From NCBI RefSeq assembly GCF_013367775.1, contig NZ_CP055157.1, forward strand, positions 2,559,001 through 2,623,000: DNA of 64,000 nucleotides, given 5' to 3'. A program made the position numbers and the translations under genes. Numbering within the stretch: position 1 is the first letter of the stretch; the number at the start of each line of letters is the position of its first letter. Source of the DNA: Microbulbifer sp. YPW1. Its GTDB lineage: Bacteria > Pseudomonadota > Gammaproteobacteria > Pseudomonadales > Cellvibrionaceae. Shown one piece after another: positions 1-8,952 of the stretch. Under the pieces are notes generated by a model. That model was not told the DNA's origin. It was given only the letters and a program-made list of their open reading frames with translations, and searched no databases.

Positions 1-59
1 CAGTGTGAAAACTGGCCGCGCCATCACAAAAAGCACGAATCGATTAAGCCAAGAGTTTC

Positions 60-761
60 ATGAATTACAAGCCGCTTAGTGACTACCCACGAGATGCAGT
101 GGATCGTCTCCTGAATGTCATTCATTTATTTCGTGATATTCGCGCCACCAGCGATTGGCAATACGACGTTTTGCTGAAACGTTCCCGCCTGTCTACATTG
201 GCGCCGGGAGAGGCGTTGCTGCACGCGGGAGACGTGGATCAGTGGGTGTATTTTCTGCTGCGCGGAGAACTGCACGTGCATGTAGACGATGCCGCGGCGG
301 CAGCGGAAGAGCGGCCACTGGCGGTGATTCGTCCGGGGGAGGTATTCGGGGATCTCTCCATGCTGCTGGCAGAGCCGCGCAGCGCCACCATTGTCGCGGC
401 CCCGTCAGGGCAGGAAAATCAGGTGCTGGCGGTCGACTGCACCCTGTTTGGTGACCTGGAGGATTTCTCCCTGTTGCACCTGCCCACCAAGCTGGTGTTT
501 TACCGCAATATGGTGCACTCCCTGCGCTGGAAACTGGAGGTGTACCGCTCCAAGTACCCGACGCACGATCTCGCCAACAGCCATCGCCGGCTCAAGCTGT
601 ACACCGGGCCCAAAAACAGCAAGGAAGAACTGGCAGCCCTGGCGGGACAGGCGCGCGACCTGGCGCGGATCCTGCTGGACTGGAACGCGGAATTCGGCAG
701 TGGCCAGCTCGCTGCAGAAGAGTCCGATATGACGGACTTCCTCGAGTCTATCCTTTCCTGA
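60..761 (+). CDS. Cyclic nucleotide-binding domain protein without DNA-binding domain
   Basis: The 233-residue protein carries a Crp-type cyclic nucleotide-binding fold at about residues 25-150. The phosphate-binding cassette is recognisable at residues 93-111 (GEVFGDLS followed by EPRSAT), with the phosphate-contacting Arg at 107. The usual Glu of this cassette is replaced by Asp98, so ligand binding may be weak or altered. The C-terminal 80 residues are predicted helical and contain no winged helix, so this is probably a signalling or scaffold protein and not a Crp-like transcription factor. It stands alone before the efflux genes. The ATG has no convincing Shine-Dalgarno sequence, so the start is less certain than the family call. 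Confidence 0.8.
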   Translation: MNYKPLSDYPRDAVDRLLNVIHLFRDIRATSDWQYDVLLKRSRLSTLAPGEALLHAGDVDQWVYFLLRGELHVHVDDAAAAAEERPLAVIRPGEVFGDLSMLLAEPRSATIVAAPSGQENQVLAVDCTLFGDLEDFSLLHLPTKLVFYRNMVHSLRWKLEVYRSKYPTHDLANSHRRLKLYTGPKNSKEELAALAGQARDLARILLDWNAEFGSGQLAAEESDMTDFLESILS

Positions 762-949
762 CTAGACCCCTGCCTGTAAAAAGCGTGGCCAGCTGGTCAC
801 GCTTCCTGTTCTCTGCCTCGAGTATCTCCTGAACCGACCTCACCACCAAACCTCGCTTTTATTCGCGCCGTTTGCGGGCTTATCTGCTGTGAATTTCGTA
901 ATTCGGCAGCATTAGCCCCTATGCAGTCATCGCTTTGCACATAAAATAC

Positions 950-973
950 GTATCCTTCCGATTGTTCGGATAC
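950..973. promoter_or_regulatory. Inverted repeat upstream of the RND efflux operon
   Basis: Two 6-base half sites, GTATCC and GGATAC, are separated by 12 bases and lie 31 bases before the adaptor gene start. The position suits an operator for a repressor of the efflux operon. No regulator gene is adjacent, so the partner is unknown and the site is only a candidate. Confidence 0.3.
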
Positions 974-1004
974 ATAACTTCAGATACTCGCGGGACTTAC
1001 CGGT

Positions 1005-2231
1005 ATGAATTTTCTGTTAAACCTCTGGCGGCAGCGCAACTACCGTTTTGCAGCCATCGTCGCCTTGTTGTCTGTGCTGTGGCTGCTGAGTGGCCTTGTG
1101 ACAGGTGATGGGGATTCAGAAATGGCCGCCAGGGAGAGCGGGGAGAAAAGCACGCGGCCTGCCGAGGCCATGCGCGTCAAGGCGCGGCAGCTACAGGCGC
1201 AACCCTATATGACGCGGGTGGTAGTCAACAGTCGCACCGAGGCCAATCGCAGTGTGCGCCTGCGGGCGGAACTCGACGGAGTCATCGCAGGCTTGCCAGT
1301 GGCAGAGGGACAGCGGGTAACCCGGGGCGACGTAATCTGTGAAATTGCTGCGGAGGATCGACCTGAGCAATTGGCGCGCGCGCGCGCGACCCTGCGCAAG
1401 GCGGAACTCGACTTTGCCGGTGCCAAAAAACTACAGGGCCGCGGGCTGCAGTCGGAGGCCGCCATGGCCCAGCAGGAGGTGGCATTGGCCAATGCACGGG
1501 CGGAGCTGAAACGCGCTCAGGTAGATGTGCAAAATCTTAAAATCCGTGCGCCATTTGACGGTCTGGTAAACAGTCGTGCGGTGGAGCTGGGGGATTTCAT
1601 CCGTCGCGGAGAAGAGTGCGCGACCATTCTCGACCTGAACCCGATGCTGGTAGTCGGCGAGGTCTCCGAGTCGCAGGTCGCAAGCTTGAAGCCGGGATCC
1701 GAGGCCAGTGCCCAGTTGCAAATGGGTCAGGTCGTTAAGGGGAGATTGCGCTATGTGAGCCAGGAGGCGCACCCGGTTACCCGCGCTTACCGGGTAGAGG
1801 TCGCCGTTGCCAATCCCGATGGTGCGCTGCGCAGTGGCATCAGTGCGCGAATGGCCCTGCCTACTGGCGAGGTACAGGCACACAGAATCAACGCCTCATT
1901 ATTGACCCTCGATGATCAGGGGGATCTGGGGGTGCGGACCCTGGATGAGGAGCAGCGTGTGCGATTCGCGAATGTGCACCTGATCAGCGATGAAAACGAG
2001 GGCGTGTGGATCGCCGGGCTGCCATCCAATGCCACCCTGATTACCGTGGGGCAGGAATATGTGAGCGAAGGTGAGAAGGTCGAGGTGGAGCTGGAAGAGT
2101 CCGCCGGTGACCTGCCCGCACCGATTGCCGGTGCAAAGGAGGCAACGGATGTGGACGATGCCTCAGTAGAGCCCGTAATTGAATCTGCGACGGATATGGC
2201 CGCAGAGCGTGTCCAGGAGCCCCGTCCATGA
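1005..2231 (+). CDS. RND efflux periplasmic adaptor subunit (HlyD/MFP family)
   Basis: This 408-residue membrane fusion protein would link an inner-membrane RND pump to an outer-membrane channel. Residues 15-33 form an N-terminal membrane anchor. A split biotinyl-lipoyl-like domain flanks an alpha-helical hairpin (roughly residues 95-175, rich in Ala, Glu and Arg), with the return strand at IRAPFDGLVNSR. A beta-barrel domain and a membrane-proximal region follow. The last 45 residues are acidic and low in complexity, an uncommon tail. The stop overlaps the permease start by four bases (ATGA), so the two genes are translationally coupled. No TolC-like gene is nearby, so the outer-membrane partner is presumably encoded elsewhere. 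Confidence 0.9.
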   Translation: MNFLLNLWRQRNYRFAAIVALLSVLWLLSGLVTGDGDSEMAARESGEKSTRPAEAMRVKARQLQAQPYMTRVVVNSRTEANRSVRLRAELDGVIAGLPVAEGQRVTRGDVICEIAAEDRPEQLARARATLRKAELDFAGAKKLQGRGLQSEAAMAQQEVALANARAELKRAQVDVQNLKIRAPFDGLVNSRAVELGDFIRRGEECATILDLNPMLVVGEVSESQVASLKPGSEASAQLQMGQVVKGRLRYVSQEAHPVTRAYRVEVAVANPDGALRSGISARMALPTGEVQAHRINASLLTLDDQGDLGVRTLDEEQRVRFANVHLISDENEGVWIAGLPSNATLITVGQEYVSEGEKVEVELEESAGDLPAPIAGAKEATDVDDASVEPVIESATDMAAERVQEPRP

Positions 2232-5200
2232 AGTTGCTGGAAAATGCGGTTGATCGATTCCGCAGTACCATCAGCCTGATGCTGTTGGTCGTGATCGTGG
2301 GGATCGTTGCCCGCGGCGCGATGACGGTGGAATCGAGCCCGGAAGTGAACCCCCCGATTGTGATTGTGCAGGTGATGCATGAGGGAATTTCACCAGAGGA
2401 CGGGGTTCGCCTGCTGATTCGCCCGATGGAGCAGGAAATCCGGGCGATCGAGGGGGTTGAGGAAGTCATGGCCACTGCCCGCGAAGGGCTGGTGTACCTG
2501 GTGATCGAATTTGATTCAGCCCTGGATGTCGACCTGGCGGTAGATGAAGTGCGTAACGCTGTCGACCGTGCCAAGGCGGAATTACCGCGGGATGCGGAAG
2601 AGCCGATCGTCGAGGAGGCATCTGCGCAGCCTTTCCCGACGATCGTCGTGACCCTGGCAGGGGACGGCATCAGCGAACGCGAATTGCTGCGCAGTGCGCA
2701 GTTGCTCAAGCGCAAGATCGAAAATATCAGTGAAGTGCTGAGTGCGGATATCACCGGAAACCGGGAAGAAGTGGTGGAGGCCATCATCGACCCGGTGCGT
2801 CTGGAGCACTACCAGGTGACCAGCGGCGAACTGATCAACGCTGTGTTGGGTAATAACCTGCTGATTCCCGCAGGTGAAATGGATGTGAGCAAGGGGCGGT
2901 TTTCGGTCAAGGTACCGGGACTGATCGAATCTGCGGACGACGTGTACCAGATTCCGCTTAAACAGTCCGAGCACGGTGTGGTCACCTTGGGGCAGGTGAC
3001 GGATATCCGTCGCACCTTCAAAGACGCCACTACCTTTACCAGCGTGAACGGTCGCCCCGGAATCGCCATCAATGTGGAAAAGCGTACCGGGGCGAGCTCC
3101 GTAGACCTTGCGGATACCGTGCGCGCGGTCGTGAATGCTGAGCGCGACTATCTGCCACGTGGGGCCAAGGTCGACTTTGTCTTTGATCAGTCGCAAGTCG
3201 CCCGGGATATGGTCAGTGAGATGGAGGGCAATATTCTCACCGCCATGTTGCTGGTGATGATCATCGTGGTTGCCGCACTCGGTTTCCGTTCCGGCCTGCT
3301 GGTGGGCTTTGGCATTCCCTTTTCACTGCTGTTCGGCTCGATCATCACCTGGTATCTGGGGTACTCGTTCAATTTTATGGTGATGTTCGGCATGCTGCTG
3401 GCGCTGGGCATGTTGATTGACGGCTGTATCGTGATTACCGAGTTCGCGGACCGCAAGATGGCCGAGGGGCTGTCTGCGCGGGTCGCCTACGCCATAGCGG
3501 TGCGGCGGATGTTCTGGCCGGTGGTGGCCTCTACTGGCACGACGCTGGCTGCATTCCTGCCGATTATTTTCTGGCCCGGGGTGGTCGGCGAGTTTATGCG
3601 CTATCTGCCGGTTACCGTATTTTCGGTACTGGCGGGATCCCTGATCTACGCGCTCTTCTTCGCGCCGGTGCTGGGGTCCGTGTTCGGCAAAAGCACTATG
3701 GACATCAACATCCAGCAAGAGCTCAAGCAGCTGGAAAACGGCAACCCCACTGAAATGCGTGGAATTACCGGGCTCTATGCGCGCATGCTTGATCCGGTGG
3801 TGCGTCATCCATTTGCTTCTTTCGGTGCAACCGTCCTGGTACTGATCGGTATCTTTATTGCTTTCCGTACATTCAACCCCGGTGTGGAGTTCTTTACAGA
3901 GACCGAAGAGCAGTATGGCAATGTCGAGGTGCGGGCCCAGGGGAACCTCTCGCTGGAGGAAAAGAAAGTACTGGTGGCGCAGGTCGAATCTGCGGTAATG
4001 CAGGTGCCGGAGGTGCGTGTGGTGTATTCGTCCATCGGCTCCGGGGGAATTTCCGGGAATACCGAAAAATCCCCGGACCAGATCGCCAATCTGCTCGTGG
4101 AGCTGCAGCCGTCGATGGAGCGGGAGCGCAAAAGCCGGGAAATTTTTGCTGATATCCGTCAGCGCACTGCGAACTTTGCCGGGATCAAAACCAGTGCCAA
4201 CCCGTTTGAAGGTGGGCCGCCGGTGGGCAAGGATATCGTGCTCGAATTGCGCAGCCGTGACTACGACCGCTTGCTGGCTGAAACCTGGCGTTTGCATCGG
4301 GCGATGGCTTCCGAGTTCGGTGGCCTCAGGGATATCGTCAACACCGCCCCCCTGCCGGGAATCGAGTGGGAGGTCCGCGTGGACCGGGCCAAGGCCGCTT
4401 TGTACGGTGCGGACCTGACGGGTGTTGGCCGGGCGGTGCAGCTGGTAACCAACGGCGTATTGATGGCGGAGTACCGCCCGGATGATTCCGATGAAGAAGT
4501 GGATATCCGTATCCGCTACCCGGATTACGCGCGGGGCATCACCGCGCTGGATGAACTCAAGGTAAATACCCCCGGCGGTGCGGTTCCGGTCAGTAGCTTT
4601 GTGCGTACCGAGGCCGGGCCCAAGGTGGACAAGATCGAGCGTATCGACGGTATCACCCGCATGCAGCTCAAAGCAGACGTGGAAGATGGTGTACTGGCGG
4701 ACGACAAGGTGCGGGAAATCCGCGAGTGGCTCACGCAACACCCGGTTGATGACCAGGTCGAACTGCTGTTCCGTGGTGCAGATGAAGATCAGAACGAGTC
4801 GCTGGTGTTTCTGCTGGGCGCCTTCCTGCTCTCTCTATTCCTGATGTTTATTCTGCTGGTGACCCAGTTCAACAGCTTTTATCAGTCCGCATTGATTCTG
4901 TCATCGGTAATCATGTCGACTGCTGGCGTGATGCTGGGGCTGACCCTGACCCAGAGTACTTTCAGTGTGATCATGACCGGTGTGGGGATAGTTGCGCTGG
5001 CGGGAATCGTGGTCAACAACAACATCGTGCTGATCGATACCTACAACTATGTGCGAAAGGCTGAGCCGGAACTGGGGCATGGCGCCGCGGCGGTGAAGGC
5101 GGCTGCACAGCGACTGCGGCCAGTATTTCTCACCACGGCAACGACCATTCTCGGCCTGCTTCCCCTGGCGCTGGGGGTGAGCGTGGATATGGTAGGGCGC

Positions 5201-5389
5201 ACGGTGGTGGTCAACGGGGTGATTGCGTCATTCTGGGTAAAGCTCGCCAGTGCGATTGTTTACGGGCTGTCTTTCTCTACCTTGCTGACTCTCATTGTTA
5301 CTCCGGTGATGTTGGCACTGCCGCCGGCACTGGCTGATATAGTTCGAAAGGTCCTATCCTTGCGGTTACGCGAGAAGTCTCAGGCCTGA
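2228..5389 (+). CDS. RND efflux transporter permease (AcrB-like superfamily)
   Basis: The 1053-residue length and layout match the RND permease family: an N-terminal membrane helix, a large periplasmic porter loop, six helices, a second porter loop and five more helices. It should couple proton influx to export of hydrophobic or toxic compounds, working with the upstream adaptor. The TM4 proton-relay motif, which reads Asp-Asp in AcrB, reads LIDGCIVITEF here, so only Asp398 is kept. The TM10 segment is VVNNNIVLID around residues 928-937, where AcrB has a relay Lys. Proton relay geometry may therefore differ from HAE1 drug pumps, and the substrate cannot be predicted. A strong bidirectional terminator follows. 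Confidence 0.92.
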   Translation: MKLLENAVDRFRSTISLMLLVVIVGIVARGAMTVESSPEVNPPIVIVQVMHEGISPEDGVRLLIRPMEQEIRAIEGVEEVMATAREGLVYLVIEFDSALDVDLAVDEVRNAVDRAKAELPRDAEEPIVEEASAQPFPTIVVTLAGDGISERELLRSAQLLKRKIENISEVLSADITGNREEVVEAIIDPVRLEHYQVTSGELINAVLGNNLLIPAGEMDVSKGRFSVKVPGLIESADDVYQIPLKQSEHGVVTLGQVTDIRRTFKDATTFTSVNGRPGIAINVEKRTGASSVDLADTVRAVVNAERDYLPRGAKVDFVFDQSQVARDMVSEMEGNILTAMLLVMIIVVAALGFRSGLLVGFGIPFSLLFGSIITWYLGYSFNFMVMFGMLLALGMLIDGCIVITEFADRKMAEGLSARVAYAIAVRRMFWPVVASTGTTLAAFLPIIFWPGVVGEFMRYLPVTVFSVLAGSLIYALFFAPVLGSVFGKSTMDINIQQELKQLENGNPTEMRGITGLYARMLDPVVRHPFASFGATVLVLIGIFIAFRTFNPGVEFFTETEEQYGNVEVRAQGNLSLEEKKVLVAQVESAVMQVPEVRVVYSSIGSGGISGNTEKSPDQIANLLVELQPSMERERKSREIFADIRQRTANFAGIKTSANPFEGGPPVGKDIVLELRSRDYDRLLAETWRLHRAMASEFGGLRDIVNTAPLPGIEWEVRVDRAKAALYGADLTGVGRAVQLVTNGVLMAEYRPDDSDEEVDIRIRYPDYARGITALDELKVNTPGGAVPVSSFVRTEAGPKVDKIERIDGITRMQLKADVEDGVLADDKVREIREWLTQHPVDDQVELLFRGADEDQNESLVFLLGAFLLSLFLMFILLVTQFNSFYQSALILSSVIMSTAGVMLGLTLTQSTFSVIMTGVGIVALAGIVVNNNIVLIDTYNYVRKAEPELGHGAAAVKAAAQRLRPVFLTTATTILGLLPLALGVSVDMVGRTVVVNGVIASFWVKLASAIVYGLSFSTLLTLIVTPVMLALPPALADIVRKVLSLRLREKSQA

Positions 5390-5421
5390 GGAAGACATTG
5401 AATCTACTGGGATTCACAATG

Positions 5422-5449
5422 AAAAAACCCCGGCGAGCCGGGGTTTTTT
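5422..5449. terminator. Bidirectional intrinsic terminator
   Basis: A perfect stem (CCCCGGC with GCCGGGG, two-base loop) is flanked by six A on the left and six T on the right. It can end transcripts of the RND operon on the plus strand and of the histone-like gene on the minus strand. Confidence 0.9.
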
Positions 5450-5474
5450 CGTTCTATCTGCCAGTAATGACAGT

Positions 5475-6332
5475 TTAGGCTTTGGCTTTCGGCGGACGAC
5501 CGCGACGAGCCGGTGCTTTCTTGGCAGCGGCAGACTTGGGCGGACGACCCGGCTTTTTCTTCGCTGCAGCGGACTTGGCCGGACGACCAGGCTTCTTAGC
5601 GGCAGTTTTGGTAGCGGCTTTCTTGGCCGGACGACCTGGCTTTTTCTTAGCTGCAGTCTTGGCTTTAGCCTTGGTCTTGGCAGCGGCCTTCTTGGCTTTT
5701 TCAGCTGCCTTCTTTTTGGCAGCGGCAGCTTTTTGCTTCTCAGCAGCAGCCTTCTTCTTGGCGGCGGCAGCAGCCTTCTTCTTGGCAGCGGCGGCTTTCT
5801 TCTTAGCAGCGGCGGCTGCTTTCTTGGCGGCAGCAGCGGCTTTCTTCTTGTCTGCAGCGGCCTTCTTCTTGGCAGCAGCAGCAGCTTTCTTGGCGGCGGC
5901 GGCGGCTTTCTTCTTCTCAGCTGCGGCCAGCTTCTTGGAGATGGCGGCCTCTTCCTTAGCTACAGCCTTGGCAATTTTGGTGGCCAGCTTGTTGTCAGCG
6001 CTGATGGTGGCCAGCTTGGACTTGGCTTCGGTAGCGGCGGACTTGGCTGCGGTGGCGGCTTTTTTAGCAGCAGAAGCGGCAGTCTGGGCGGCTTTCAATT
6101 GCTTTTGCTGAGCGGCGGATTTCTTCTTCGCGCGCGCTGCTTTTACCTTGGCGGCAGCTGCGAGTGCTTTCTTTGCTGCTGTCTCAGCTTCTTTGGAGGC
6201 CTTATCAGCTTCTTTTTTAGCGGCGGCTTCTTGTGTGCTGCGCGCCTTTTCCAGCTGAGCTTTCAAAGAGGCGAGTTCCGCTTCCAACTTCGCAACGGCA
6301 TTCACTTTCTTGGCAGATTTACGTGCGGCCAT
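5475..6332 (-). CDS. Histone H1-like Lys/Ala-rich protein with AT-hook-like tail
   Basis: The 285-residue protein is almost entirely Ala and Lys. It has a coiled-coil-like N-terminal third, then long runs of AAAKK-type repeats. The C-terminal tail holds four GRP cores in AT-hook-like contexts (KKPGRPAKK, KKPGRPAKS, KKPGRPPKS, ARRGRPPKA). This resembles bacterial histone H1-like or AlgP/AlgR3-type nucleoid proteins, which bind DNA through basic repeats. AGGGA lies seven bases before the ATG. The repeats make its length prone to variation by slippage. The gene converges on the RND operon and shares its terminator. A nucleoid or regulatory DNA-binding role is inferred from composition. Confidence 0.8.
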   Translation of the reverse strand: MAARKSAKKVNAVAKLEAELASLKAQLEKARSTQEAAAKKEADKASKEAETAAKKALAAAAKVKAARAKKKSAAQQKQLKAAQTAASAAKKAATAAKSAATEAKSKLATISADNKLATKIAKAVAKEEAAISKKLAAAEKKKAAAAAKKAAAAAKKKAAADKKKAAAAAKKAAAAAKKKAAAAKKKAAAAAKKKAAAEKQKAAAAKKKAAEKAKKAAAKTKAKAKTAAKKKPGRPAKKAATKTAAKKPGRPAKSAAAKKKPGRPPKSAAAKKAPARRGRPPKAKA

Positions 6333-6455
6333 AAAATATCCCTGTATCTAAATTTAGTATTTAGGTGTTATTTTGGATGAGTGGAATTCATCGCGCTAAT
6401 TGCAGCTTATTTATATGCTTGAATGCAAGTGTTTTAAGGGCGTTTTTACTCTCTA

Positions 6456-7388
6456 ATGAATAAATTTAAGGTTTTTTTTACATTTATCGCGTTTTTCTGC
6501 TTGCTGCTCTGTGGAATCGGGGCCATTTATGCGATTGCCAAGGGGGACACTAGTGCTTCTCTATCGGCGTGGTTCGGGCTGCTAATTAATGCCTGGGCTC
6601 TGCCATTATGGATGGCACTGCGTTATCTGAAAGCGGAAACATTTGCGGGCGATTTGCGTGAACCGGGTGCTTTTTCCGGTGTGCTATTCGGCCTGGCAAT
6701 TGTTTTATTGACGGATACCGACCGCGGATTGCCGATTTATCTGTCCCTGTGCAATCTATTTATACTGCTGGTTTATCTGTATCACCTGAGTGCGGTGGGC
6801 CATCCGCGAACACCGGCGGTAGATACGCAGTTCCCAGCCATTGCGCTTGTGGGTGACAAAAAATGGCAGGCTGAGAACTTTTGTCGCGAGCGACAGTTAC
6901 GTGGGGTGCTGGCGGTGTTCTTGCGCGGTAGTTATTGCGCGGGGAGTCGAGACCAACTGCACCAGATGCGGGCGCTGCTGCCGGACCTGGCACAACGAGA
7001 TATCGGTTTGATCCTGTTTGGCACGCAACCGGAACATAAATGGCCAGCCCAGTTGATTGCAGCTATTTACCCGGGCAGCGGGCAGGATACTGGGGCGGAT
7101 AGCAATGTCGAGAGTGGAGTGGGAGGCGGCGTTCGGAGCGACGTCGGGCGCAGTAAGAAACTGGTTGCGCTGCAGCAGCTGGACGTTAATGGCGAAAATA
7201 CATCAGCATTTGTGGCCCGCTCCGCGGCCCCGCTTATTCTGCGCCCGTGGGTGCGGGATGCTGCACGTCCCAGTGCCTGGCTGATTGATAATGAAGGTTT
7301 TGTCCTCTGGCGGGAACTATCGGCGAATTACCGGGTTCCGGCGAGCGCGGGGACGCTGCGCGCTCAGCTGTTTCGCATCGATGATTGA
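6456..7388 (+). CDS. Inner-membrane protein with redoxin-like C-terminal domain
   Basis: The first 110 residues contain four predicted membrane helices. The soluble C-terminal part contains VFLRGSYCAGSRDQL followed by a beta strand ending LILFG. This resembles the AhpC/TSA peroxiredoxin signature (typically RGxWCPxCRxQL), but only one Cys remains and the Pro is gone. A Gly/Ser/Val-rich insertion of about 30 residues follows the redoxin core and looks like a recently expanded linker. A thiol-based or degenerate redoxin role is possible; no exact function can be assigned. The stop codon lies inside the 13-base tandem repeat array that follows. Confidence 0.6.
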   Translation: MNKFKVFFTFIAFFCLLLCGIGAIYAIAKGDTSASLSAWFGLLINAWALPLWMALRYLKAETFAGDLREPGAFSGVLFGLAIVLLTDTDRGLPIYLSLCNLFILLVYLYHLSAVGHPRTPAVDTQFPAIALVGDKKWQAENFCRERQLRGVLAVFLRGSYCAGSRDQLHQMRALLPDLAQRDIGLILFGTQPEHKWPAQLIAAIYPGSGQDTGADSNVESGVGGGVRSDVGRSKKLVALQQLDVNGENTSAFVARSAAPLILRPWVRDAARPSAWLIDNEGFVLWRELSANYRVPASAGTLRAQLFRIDD

Positions 7389-7432
7389 GAGAGGCGATTG
7401 AGAGAGGCGATTGAGAGAGGCGATTGAGAGAG
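7383..7432. repeat. 13-base tandem repeat, 3.8 copies
   Basis: The unit GATTGAGAGAGGC is repeated three times without change and then in a partial fourth copy. The first unit contains the stop codon of the preceding gene, so copy-number changes would not alter that protein. It is a simple slippage-prone tract with no evident regulatory meaning. Confidence 0.9.
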
Positions 7433-7490
7433 ATCGTTGCGAACGAATTCCATCTGAATCTGCTTCTTCCGAGAGACCGCAGCAGCGAAT

Positions 7491-7527
7491 AAAAAAGGCG
7501 TAGTGGATATTCCACTACGCCTTTTTT
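7491..7527. terminator. Bidirectional intrinsic terminator
   Basis: A 17-base perfect stem (AAAAAAGGCGTAGTGGA with its complement) closes a three-base loop and ends in a T tract on both strands. It separates the plus-strand membrane protein gene from the minus-strand gene that follows. Confidence 0.9.
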
Positions 7528-7614
7528 ATTAAGCAGTATCAATTGCGGTGATATCGCAACCTTCCCAAACAATAGCTCGTAAGAGCCAGTGCACGTTGCG
7601 CAGGTTGGTGTGAA

Positions 7615-8046
7615 CTACAGTGGTCCGTAAGGCAGGTAGCGATTGTCGGAATGCTGGCGAATCCACAGTAACTGCTCCCGCTGCAGCGGTGCTTTGCGCT
7701 GGCGGAGGGATTTGGCCAGGGGAATGACCGGTGACTCGGCTCCGCCCTGCCAGTCCTGTAGCTGCATTTCTGCCAATGTGAAGAAGCGGATCAGTGCCCA
7801 CACCTGGGCGCTGTCCCAGTGGGATGCCTCTTCCAACCACTGGGTGGCGGGCAGGCCTGCGAGCCAGTTTGCAGACAGCAGCTCCTGCCCGAAAGACTTG
7901 AGCTCCGGTGCGGGGTTCCCGTCCGTGTTCGCGCCATCTGCTTCATTGATTGCATCGATGATGCGTTTTATCAGCGCGCGGTCGATCTCTGTGCGCGGCT
8001 GATCGTTGGAAGCTTGGTTGTCTGGTTCCCAGGCACCGACACTCAT
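7615..8046 (-). CDS. Conserved-looking hypothetical cytoplasmic protein
   Basis: The 143-residue soluble protein has no signal peptide or membrane segment and no domain I recognise. Its centre is helical and Trp-rich (NWLAGLPATQWLEEASHWDSAQVWALIRFFTLAE), and its end is basic. The start at MSVGAW is chosen because AAAGGAG lies six bases upstream of that ATG; a longer reading frame starting eight codons earlier lacks such a site. It is divergent from the methylglyoxal synthase gene and converges on a strong terminator. Nothing links it to a pathway. Confidence 0.65.
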   Translation of the reverse strand: MSVGAWEPDNQASNDQPRTEIDRALIKRIIDAINEADGANTDGNPAPELKSFGQELLSANWLAGLPATQWLEEASHWDSAQVWALIRFFTLAEMQLQDWQGGAESPVIPLAKSLRQRKAPLQREQLLWIRQHSDNRYLPYGPL

Positions 8047-8314
8047 AATCACTCCTTTATAGGTAGGCATGGCCAGAACGGGCTATGCATTCACAATGGG
8101 GCGGATTATACGCACCACGACGGGATGCTCTACCCGGCATTGCCCGGTATCGAGTCGTGATATCCCCGCACCCTGAAATGCCGCACTCGGCCAGGTGGAT
8201 AGAGACATTGGGTGCTCGCGATGGATGCTGGGCGCGGAATTTAGCATAATCATCCGGTGCTCCCGGCATATCGCGAGTGCATAACCGAATAGAGCAGATT
8301 CCATTGGGGGCTAT

Positions 8315-8785
8315 GTGGATTATATTGATCAGCCGATTGCCGCGCAGAAGCGCATTGCACTGGTAGCGCATGACAATCGCAAGGCCGCATTGATCGAGTG
8401 GTGTCGTCAGCATCGCGGCATACTCGAGCAGCACCACCTGCTGGGTACCGGGACCACTGGCAGCAAGATCGAGGCCGCCACCGGTATGCCGGTGGAGCAG
8501 TTGTTCAGCGGCCCTATGGGGGGCGACCAGCAGCTCGGAGCCAGAATTTGCCAGGGCGAGGTGGATATCCTGGTATTTTTCTGGGATCCCTTCGAGCCGA
8601 TGCCCCATGACCCGGACGTCAAGGCGTTGCTGCGGATTGCCGCGGTATGGAATATTCCGGTGGCCTGTAATGCCAGCAGTGCCGATATGATGATCCATTC
8701 CGAGCTGATGACCCGGAGTTTCCCCCGGCAAGTACCTGACTATCAGGGCTATCTGGCGGCGCGAAAGGACGAATTGGCTGTGTGA
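8315..8785 (+). CDS. mgsA: Methylglyoxal synthase
   Basis: MgsA converts dihydroxyacetone phosphate to methylglyoxal and phosphate, a bypass of lower glycolysis used when phosphate is scarce or sugar phosphates accumulate. The 156-residue protein matches the family along its whole length. The phosphate-binding GTGTTGSK (residues 44-51), the catalytic Asp71 in GGDQQ, and His98/Asp101 in PHDPD fall at the same positions as in the Escherichia coli enzyme. The start is GTG, with a G-rich stretch (GGGGGC) four bases upstream; an ATG two bases earlier is out of frame. It is a single-gene unit. Confidence 0.96.
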   Translation: MDYIDQPIAAQKRIALVAHDNRKAALIEWCRQHRGILEQHHLLGTGTTGSKIEAATGMPVEQLFSGPMGGDQQLGARICQGEVDILVFFWDPFEPMPHDPDVKALLRIAAVWNIPVACNASSADMMIHSELMTRSFPRQVPDYQGYLAARKDELAV

Positions 8786-8952
8786 TTTTTGAGCTTTTTG
8801 TCGATTAGTGTGATATAACTCATTGATTTTAAAGGGGTATAACCAAGACGCACAGGTTGCACTTGCATTGATGGCCATTTCCCGGCAATCTTCCCCACCT
8901 GATTAGACCGGTGTAACCGGCGAATTCGAATTAAAAAACAGTACGGTGTTTT

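Noticed and set aside
3323..4741. 472-codon open frame opposite the RND permease gene
   Set aside because: It is a shadow of a GC-rich gene; the product is His/Arg-rich and resembles nothing.
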